NCBI GenBank assembly: GCA_024645305.1
Contig: JAHEFU010000055.1
Location: forward strand, 1-5,849
DNA length: 5,849 nt
Origin: Planctomycetales bacterium
GTDB lineage: Bacteria; 4484-113; JAFGCY01
Direction: 5' to 3'
Part shown: one piece after another, positions 1-4,282 of the stretch
How positions within the stretch are numbered: the first letter of the stretch is position 1
Layout of the letters: each line of letters opens with the position of its first letter
Notes under the pieces: generated by a model
What the model saw: the letters and a program-made list of their open reading frames with translations, nothing else
What the model was told of the DNA's origin: nothing
Database searches by the model: none
Program-made: the position numbers and the translations under genes

Positions 1-69
1 AGGCTGGTGCTGGACGCACCTTAAGCAGGCAAGTCCACACACCCCATTCTGTAAGTTGTGCCAACTGCT

Positions 70-88
70 CCGCCGCTCCATCCGGCGG
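70..88 (-). terminator. Hairpin just after dnaE, possible weak terminator
   Basis: CCGCCG (70-75) and CGGCGG (83-88) form a 6-bp GC stem with a 7-base loop, 5 bp beyond the dnaE stop codon. No T-run follows on the minus strand, so intrinsic termination is only a possibility. The remaining bases 1-69 show no recognisable feature. Confidence 0.25.
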
Positions 89-92
89 CTGA

Positions 93-3000
93 TCAAACCG
101 TGTAGCTCGCCGGCTTGCTGCCCTTGCGGCGGGAGCCGTCGTCAGCAACCAGGCGGTCCAGTTCGTCAAGGCGCAGAAGCTTCAGTTCGTGGATTGACAG
201 ATTGCAGGTACCGAACTGCTCCTCCACCTTGCCGGTGATCAGGAAGGGCCCGTTGTAGCGCGTGAGCGGGGCGTACTTCGCGTACTTATCCGCGCGCAGG
301 GTGCACTCGAAGGTGCCCGTCAGGTCCTCCATGCTCATGAACTTCATGGAGTTGCCAGGGCCTACGAACCCGCCCATGGTGTGAGCATCGCTGCCCGCAT
401 TGCGGGCAGGCGATGCGGGATGAGGACTGCGGGATGAGGGATGAGCGGAGGTTGCGGGTGTCCGGTTCCGGGTTTCGGGGCCCTTGCCACTCTGTGAACT
501 CTGTGTTCTCTGTGGTTCAATATTCCCTTGTGCGGCTTGCTTAGCAGCTCCATTGTCCGGATTGCTCCGGACCTCCCCGCGGCCCACGCCCCAGTCGTCG
601 GTCTGCCCTCCCCGCCTGACAAGGCCCAGCTCCGCCGCCGTGTCATTCAGCTCGTAGTCGTCATCCCCGCTGCCAAAGCCGCTCCCGCCCTCCTCATCGT
701 CATCGCCATACTGCTCCGGCTCATCGTGGTTGGCTGCCTGCAGCTCGATCATGTCCTGCACCTGCCTGCGCCGTGAGATGTCCACGCGCTTGGTGGCGAT
801 GCACCAGCCGAGCATCCGCACCCAGCGCCCGGCATAGCGCGGCATCTCGCAAGCATCCACCAGGCCGCTGACGAGATTCTGGTACAGGCTGAGCGGATGG
901 CGGCGTGCAAGCATGCCGTAGTGCTTCAGCTCCAGCGCACAAAGCTTCAGTTCGTCATAGTCGTCAAGCCGTCCGGCCATGCGCTCACGGAATTCCGCCA
1001 TGCGCTCCGATTCATCAAATGGCAAAAGTGAGGTTGGAGTTTGGAGTTTGGAGTTTGGAGGGCTTTCTTCCTCCCCACTCCCCACTCCAACCTCCACACC
1101 GCGACGACGCTTCAGCGTCGAGTGCCTCAATCCTGCTTTCCTCTCCTGCTGGGCCAGCCAGTGCAGTTCGGGGCGGTTCATCCCGAGGCTGTCCAGTGCG
1201 CCGGCCATGATCAGCAGCTGCAGCTCGGACTGCGAGGGCCCGCAACGGCGGATGAAGTCCGGCAGGCTGCGATAGGGACCATGGTCACGCTGCTTCACGA
1301 TCCGCTCGGTGATGGCAACCGGCAGGCCCTTGATGACAACGAGGGGCAAGCGGATTGCGGAAGAGTGAAGAGGCAGGAGTGAGGAGGCAGGAGCAGACGA
1401 GGGATGCGGGATGTGGGACGCGGGATGCGGGATGCGGGATGAGGGATGAGCAGACGAGGGATGTGGGATGTGGGATGAGGGATGAGCAGAATGACTCTGC
1501 GCCCTCTGTGGCTCTGTGGTTGACAAAGCCTGTTGTCCGGATTGCTCCGGACCTCCATCGCCCGGCTTGCGCCGGGCCTCCCCCTCCCCACTCCGCACTC
1601 CAAACTCAGCCCTGTAATGCAGCCCGCTGTGGTTGGCATCCGGGGGCAGGATGCGCAGGCCGAGGCGCTCGCACTCGCTGATGTAGGCCCGTGCGCCGTA
1701 GAAGCCCCCGCCGTTGTCAAGCACCGCCGCCATGAACTGCGCCGGGTAGTGCGCCTTGAGCCAGGCCACCTGGTAGCTCAGCGTGGCGAAGCTCGCCGAA
1801 TGCGCCTTGCAGAAGCTGTAGCCGCTGAAGCTGGCCAGCTGCCGCCAGATCTCCAGCGCACTCGACGTGTCCAGCCCGCGGGCCTCGCAGCCGCTGACGA
1901 ACTTCTCCCCGAGCGCCAGCATCCCGTCATGGCGGTGCGGCTTGCTCATCACGCGGCGCATCAGGTCGGCATCGCTGCGTGACAACCCGGCCAGCTCATG
2001 TGCCACCCGGATCACATCCTCCTGGTAGATCATCACCCCATGGGTCTCCGGCATGATCTCGATCATCTTCGGATGCGTCGGCAATTCGTGGCGCTGGCCG
2101 TTCACGCGGCGGATGTACTCCTGCATCATCCCGCTCTCCGCCACGCCGGGCCGGATCACACTGGAGGCCGCCGTCAGGCCGAGGAAGTCGCGCACCCCGA
2201 GCCGCTTCAGCAGCTGGCGCATCGCCGGACTCTCGATGTAGAAGCAACCGATGGTCTCACCGTGCTGCACCAGCGCATTGGTGGCAGGGTCCTGCGAGAC
2301 TTTCTCATGGTCGCTCAGGTCCGGCTTCAGCCCCTGCTCCCTGAGCGTTGCCAGCGTGTCCTCCAGCACCCCGAGGCTGCGGTTGCCCAGCAGGTCGATC
2401 TTGATCAGGCCGACGGCCTCGATCGGGTGCATGTCGTACTGTGTGACAACGAAGCCCTTGGCCGCGCGCTGCAGGCCCGTGTAGTAGTCGACCTGTGTGG
2501 GCGCGATCACGATCCCCCCGCAGTGGATGCCCAGATGCCGCGGCCGGCCGGCCAGACGTGTTGCCAGCGGCAGTACGTGGCAGTAGGGCTCACTGTGCAG
2601 GTCCACGCCGCGCATCTCCGGGAAGTCCCGCAGCACACTGTCCAGCCCCGAGGCGCGGATGTTGGGCATGAAGCGGCTGATGGTGCTGATCTCGCGGTCA
2701 CCGAGTCCGTATACCTTGGCAACCTCACGCAGGGCACTGCGTGCGCGGAAGGTCACGTGCGTGCTGATCATGGCAACACGCTCAGGGCCCCAGCGGTCAT
2801 AGACGTACTGCACGATCTCATCGCGCCGCCGCCAGTTGAAATCGATGTCAATGTCCGGCGGGGATTTGCGCGCCGGGTTGAGGAAACGTTCGAAGTACAT
2901 GTCGTAGCGGATCGGGTCCACGGGGGTCAGGCCCAAAAGCCAGCTGACGAGCGAGTTGGCAGCGCTGCCGCGCCCCAGGCAGGGGATGCGCCGGCGGCGG

Positions 3001-3977
3001 GATTCGCGCACGATGTCATAGACAGCGAGGAAGTAACTGGTGTAACCCAGCCTGTCGATGGCCCCCAGTTCCATCTCGAGCCGGGCCAGGTACTCCTCAT
3101 GCGGGCTGCCGAACCTGATCGCAAGGCTGCGGCGACACAGGCCATGCAGCGCGCGGGCCGGGTCCCCTCCCCCGGGCAGCTCGTAGTGCGGGAAGAGCCA
3201 CTTGCCGTACTCGAACTCCACGTTGCAGGCCATGGCCAGCTTGCGCGCGTTGTCCAGCGCCTGCGGGCAGTCGTAGTAGTAGCCGGAGAGTTCCGTCGGC
3301 GCACTGAGGTAGTGCTGGCTCCTGCGCACACCCCGGGCATCCTCCATTGAGCTGTTCTGGCCGATGGCCCGCAGCACTTGGTGCACGGCCTGGTCCTGCG
3401 GGCGCAGGAAGTGCACGTCTGTGCAGGCCACGGGATGCAGCTTCAGCTCACGGGCCAGCTTGAGCTGGCGGATCTGGCGGCTGCGGTGCTGCTCCCCGTA
3501 GTCCGGGACCAGACGCATGAAGACGCGGTTCGGACCGAGGCGGGGGACCAGTTTGCGCAGGAGTTCCGCGCGGTCCGTGATGATGTAGCAGCGCTGTGTG
3601 TTGCCGAGCAGGGCACGGAGCAGGTCGAACTGTCCGTCGAGCTGCCTGAGTGTCGTCAGTCGGCACAACTCGCCATAACCCTCGCGGTCGCGGGCGAGCA
3701 CGAGTGTAGCGGAGGATGTCGGATCGGCGATCCCGGCCTCCAGTGAACGGCGGCCCTTCTGGCTGGAGAGCTCCTGCGGATCCGTCAGGCTGATGCCGAG
3801 CACAGGGTGGATGCCGAGTTTCAGGGCAGCGCGGTGGAAGTGCAGCAGGCCGTAGCAGCCATCGGTGTCGGCCATCCCCAGACTTTCGAAGCCCAGCTCG
3901 GCAGCCTGCGCGCAGAGATCCGCCGGGGCACTGACCCCGTCATGGAAGCTGTACCAGCTGCGCGCATCGAGATGCAT
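93..3977 (-). CDS. dnaE: C-family DNA polymerase III alpha subunit (accessory DnaE type) with three repeat-derived insertions
   Basis: This is a DnaE-family DNA polymerase, which adds dNTPs to a primed template in the cytoplasm. Domains in order: PHP (about residues 1-200), palm/thumb/fingers with the GRGSAANSLVSWLLG motif and PDIDIDF (aspartates D377 and D379), the third catalytic aspartate D528 in LIKIDLLGN, the HSASFATLSYQ motif, helix-hairpin-helix (about 875-950), and an OB fold (about 1050-1294). All three catalytic aspartates are present. The SVIRPGVAESGMM and SGYSFCKAHSASFA segments resemble the second, non-replicative DnaE of many bacteria more than E. coli DnaE or ImuC/DnaE2, so a repair or error-prone role is inferred. 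The first PHP histidine is kept (H2), but the second of the HxxxH pattern is arginine (R6). The start is fixed: an in-frame TGA lies two codons upstream (3981-3983). The Shine-Dalgarno is weak. The length of 1294 exceeds the usual 1000-1080 because of three insertions (about residues 791-873, 953-983, 1080-1210). No imuA or imuB is visible. Confidence 0.93.
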   Translation of the reverse strand: MHLDARSWYSFHDGVSAPADLCAQAAELGFESLGMADTDGCYGLLHFHRAALKLGIHPVLGISLTDPQELSSQKGRRSLEAGIADPTSSATLVLARDREGYGELCRLTTLRQLDGQFDLLRALLGNTQRCYIITDRAELLRKLVPRLGPNRVFMRLVPDYGEQHRSRQIRQLKLARELKLHPVACTDVHFLRPQDQAVHQVLRAIGQNSSMEDARGVRRSQHYLSAPTELSGYYYDCPQALDNARKLAMACNVEFEYGKWLFPHYELPGGGDPARALHGLCRRSLAIRFGSPHEEYLARLEMELGAIDRLGYTSYFLAVYDIVRESRRRRIPCLGRGSAANSLVSWLLGLTPVDPIRYDMYFERFLNPARKSPPDIDIDFNWRRRDEIVQYVYDRWGPERVAMISTHVTFRARSALREVAKVYGLGDREISTISRFMPNIRASGLDSVLRDFPEMRGVDLHSEPYCHVLPLATRLAGRPRHLGIHCGGIVIAPTQVDYYTGLQRAAKGFVVTQYDMHPIEAVGLIKIDLLGNRSLGVLEDTLATLREQGLKPDLSDHEKVSQDPATNALVQHGETIGCFYIESPAMRQLLKRLGVRDFLGLTAASSVIRPGVAESGMMQEYIRRVNGQRHELPTHPKMIEIMPETHGVMIYQEDVIRVAHELAGLSRSDADLMRRVMSKPHRHDGMLALGEKFVSGCEARGLDTSSALEIWRQLASFSGYSFCKAHSASFATLSYQVAWLKAHYPAQFMAAVLDNGGGFYGARAYISECERLGLRILPPDANHSGLHYRAEFGVRSGEGEARRKPGDGGPEQSGQQALSTTEPQRAQSHSAHPSSHIPHPSSAHPSSRIPHPASHIPHPSSAPASSLLPLHSSAIRLPLVVIKGLPVAITERIVKQRDHGPYRSLPDFIRRCGPSQSELQLLIMAGALDSLGMNRPELHWLAQQERKAGLRHSTLKRRRGVEVGVGSGEEESPPNSKLQTPTSLLPFDESERMAEFRERMAGRLDDYDELKLCALELKHYGMLARRHPLSLYQNLVSGLVDACEMPRYAGRWVRMLGWCIATKRVDISRRRQVQDMIELQAANHDEPEQYGDDDEEGGSGFGSGDDDYELNDTAAELGLVRRGGQTDDWGVGRGEVRSNPDNGAAKQAAQGNIEPQRTQSSQSGKGPETRNRTPATSAHPSSRSPHPASPARNAGSDAHTMGGFVGPGNSMKFMSMEDLTGTFECTLRADKYAKYAPLTRYNGPFLITGKVEEQFGTCNLSIHELKLLRLDELDRLVADDGSRRKGSKPASYTV
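385..416. repeat. Inverted repeat in dnaE insertion 1
   Basis: CTGCCCGC (391-398) and GCGGGCAG (402-409) form a perfect 8-bp stem around a 3-base loop. The symmetry extends outward as GCATCG (385-390) and CGATGC (411-416) with one unpaired base. It sits at one edge of the first insertion, directly beside the heptamer array, and is translated as part of the linker inside the OB fold (residues about 1188-1198). It may be a third, diverged member of the hairpin family at 555 and 1535. Confidence 0.7.
417..445. repeat. GGGATGA heptamer array, short copy (dnaE insertion 1)
   Basis: Four seven-base units follow each other: gggatga, ggactgc (degenerate), gggatga, gggatga, then gc. On the coding strand this is translated as SAHPSSRSPHPAS-like sequence. 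It is the same family as the longer array at 1361-1489 and lies in the same orientation relative to dnaE. Confidence 0.8.
490..514. repeat. CTCTGTG repeat (CACAGAG on coding strand), copy 1
   Basis: CTCTGTG occurs three times at 490-496, 499-505 and 508-514 with an exact 9-bp period. It is translated in frame in dnaE as EPQRTQSSQS-like sequence. The related copy is at 1495-1518. Repeats of this CACAGAG type are, from memory, usually intergenic in environmental bacteria. Confidence 0.8.
553..576 (-). repeat. REP-like hairpin element, copy 1 (dnaE insertion 1)
   Basis: GTCCGGA (555-561) and TCCGGAC (566-572) form a perfect 7-bp stem. On the minus strand the loop is GCAA, a GNRA tetraloop, and the stem is preceded directly by GGAG. 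A tetranucleotide foot before a hairpin is the layout of REP elements mobilised by REP-associated tyrosine transposases. The whole 24 bp recur exactly at 1533-1556. Here it is translated as GEVRSNPDN. Confidence 0.75.
1030..1094. repeat. Long imperfect inverted repeat made of heptamers (dnaE insertion 2)
   Basis: The left arm holds ggagttt three times (1036-1042, 1043-1049, 1050-1056) plus ggag. The right arm holds ctcccca twice (1071-1077, 1078-1084) and ctccaac (1085-1091). The outer ten bases AGGTTGGAGT (1031-1040) and ACTCCAACCT (1084-1093) pair perfectly, and the inner parts pair with G-T or single mismatches, giving a long hairpin. It is translated as part of the linker between the helix-hairpin-helix region and the OB fold (residues about 962-983). 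Confidence 0.75.
1105..1120. repeat. Small hairpin at the edge of dnaE insertion 2
   Basis: CGACGC (1105-1110) and GCGTCG (1115-1120) form a perfect 6-bp stem with loop TTCA. It marks the N-terminal edge of insertion 2, right after the conserved QQERKAG helix, and encodes STLKRR. Confidence 0.6.
1361..1489. repeat. GGGATGN heptanucleotide array, long copy (dnaE insertion 3)
   Basis: Degenerate seven-base units (gaggcag, gagtgag, gaggcag, gagcaga) from 1370 lead into seven GGGATGN units (1401-1449), an 8-base spacer gcagacga (1450-1457), and four more units (1458-1485). A 16-bp block gagcagacgagggatg at 1391 recurs at 1448, so a 57-bp higher-order repeat is present. On the coding strand all three frames of the array are free of stops; the translation is a SHIPHPSS/RIPHPAS pattern repeating every seven residues. 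Confidence 0.9.
1495..1518. repeat. CTCTGTG repeat (CACAGAG on coding strand), copy 2
   Basis: CTCTGCG at 1495-1501 is followed by CTCTGTG at 1504-1510 and 1512-1518. It lies between the heptamer array and the hairpin pair, the same order as in insertion 1, and is translated as TTEPQRAQS-like sequence. Confidence 0.75.
1533..1580 (-). repeat. Tandem pair of REP-like hairpins (dnaE insertion 3)
   Basis: The first hairpin has arms GTCCGGA (1535-1541) and TCCGGAC (1546-1552) and is identical to the element at 553-576. The second has arms GCCCGGC (1560-1566) and GCCGGGC (1571-1577). Both have loop TTGC on the plus strand (GCAA on the coding strand) and GGAG directly 5' on the coding strand, so they are head to tail. 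The two hairpins differ at two base pairs, and in each case both arms change together. The segment is translated as residues about 800-815. Confidence 0.8.
1584..1607. repeat. CTCCNNA heptamers at the edge of dnaE insertion 3
   Basis: The units ctcccca (1584-1590), ctccgca (1591-1597) and ctccaaa (1598-1604) plus ctc form a seven-base repeat. It is the same GGAGTTT/GGAGTGG family that builds insertion 2, here without the inverted partner, and it is translated as FGVRSGE just after the conserved HYRAE segment. Confidence 0.75.
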
Positions 3978-4031
3978 CGCTCAGCCCCGCCCTGCCCCGG
4001 GGGATGAGCGCTTCGCCCTTCCTGTAAACAC

Positions 4032-4058
4032 CCGTTTAGTATAACAGATATGCTATAC
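4032..4058 (-). promoter_or_regulatory. Candidate dnaE promoter with 20-bp palindromic operator
   Basis: The minus strand has a good -10 hexamer, TATACT (4043-4038), about 60 bp before the dnaE start; no clear -35 is seen. Positions 4039-4058 form an imperfect palindrome, GTATAnCAnATnTGnTATAC in outline, with 8 of 10 base pairs symmetric, overlapping the -10. That arrangement suits a repressor. A second reading of the same area is CTGT-N8-ACGG on the minus strand (4047-4032), one base away from the gammaproteobacterial LexA core CTGT-N8-ACAG. An outer pair TAAACA (4025-4030) and TGTTTA (4062-4067) surrounds both. SOS control would suit a damage-response polymerase, but which protein binds cannot be told from the sequence. 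Confidence 0.4.
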
Positions 4059-4069
4059 AAATGTTTATG

Positions 4070-4098
4070 GACAATCAGTAATGAAGAGTGAGGAATGA
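4070..4098. repeat. Short degenerate heptamer repeat upstream of dnaE
   Basis: The segment can be written as seven-base units: gacaatc, agtaatg, aagagtg, aggaatg. It shares the 9-mer gaagagtga (4083-4091) with the start of the array inside dnaE (1360-1368). It therefore looks like a decayed relative of the intragenic repeats, located between the genes. Confidence 0.45.
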
Positions 4099-4239
4099 GC
4101 CAGACCGGCATGGAGGCTACCTCCTCCCATTGCTACTGGAACAGCGTTGTCGTGCAGCCAGAATCGCAGCAAAGGCCCTACAGCGCGTGAAGGGATCATT
4201 GCTCCACACTCATTGCCCATGGAAGCGTCGCGCAACTCC

Positions 4240-4257
4240 ATCACGCTATTGCGTGAT
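4240..4257. terminator. Hairpin downstream of tpl, possible weak terminator
   Basis: ATCACGC (4240-4246) and GCGTGAT (4251-4257) form a perfect 7-bp stem with a four-base loop, 26 bp after the tpl stop codon. On the minus strand no T-run follows, so a classical intrinsic terminator is not supported. It may stabilise the 3' end of the mRNA or assist another termination route. Confidence 0.3.
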
Positions 4258-4282
4258 TGCATAATGCGGATCCGTCCAGGCC

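Larger units (their letters stand above)
3978..4282. other. Intergenic region between tpl and dnaE, no gene seen
   Basis: These 305 bp contain no convincing gene. From the tpl end they hold a perfect 7-bp hairpin (4240-4257), a stretch with nothing recognisable (about 4100-4239), a short degenerate heptamer repeat (4070-4098), an AT-rich promoter/operator candidate (4023-4067), and a GC-rich 5' leader of dnaE. Small open frames here have no ribosome binding site or family resemblance. The length and the internal promoter candidate suggest that dnaE is transcribed separately from tpl. Confidence 0.6.

Noticed and set aside
385..576. Insertion sequence
   Set aside because: No transposase, no terminal inverted repeats of an IS and no target-site duplication can be seen around any of the three blocks.
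1361..1607. CRISPR array
   Set aside because: The repeats are 7-9 bp and directly tandem, with no uniform spacers of 25-40 bp and no cas genes.
1998..3350. Long open frame (450 codons) on the plus strand, opposite dnaE
   Set aside because: It mirrors the conserved polymerase core in the antisense direction, shows no family resemblance and no ribosome binding site; high GC makes such frames common.
93..3977. dnaE as a pseudogene disrupted by repeats
   Set aside because: The frame is open from start to stop, catalytic residues are intact and inserts sit at loops; degeneration would be expected to leave stops or frameshifts.
93..3977. ImuC/DnaE2 of the imuA-imuB-dnaE2 cassette
   Set aside because: The characteristic SYGFPESHAASFA-type segment is replaced by SGYSFCKAHSASFA, and no imuA or imuB lies next to it.
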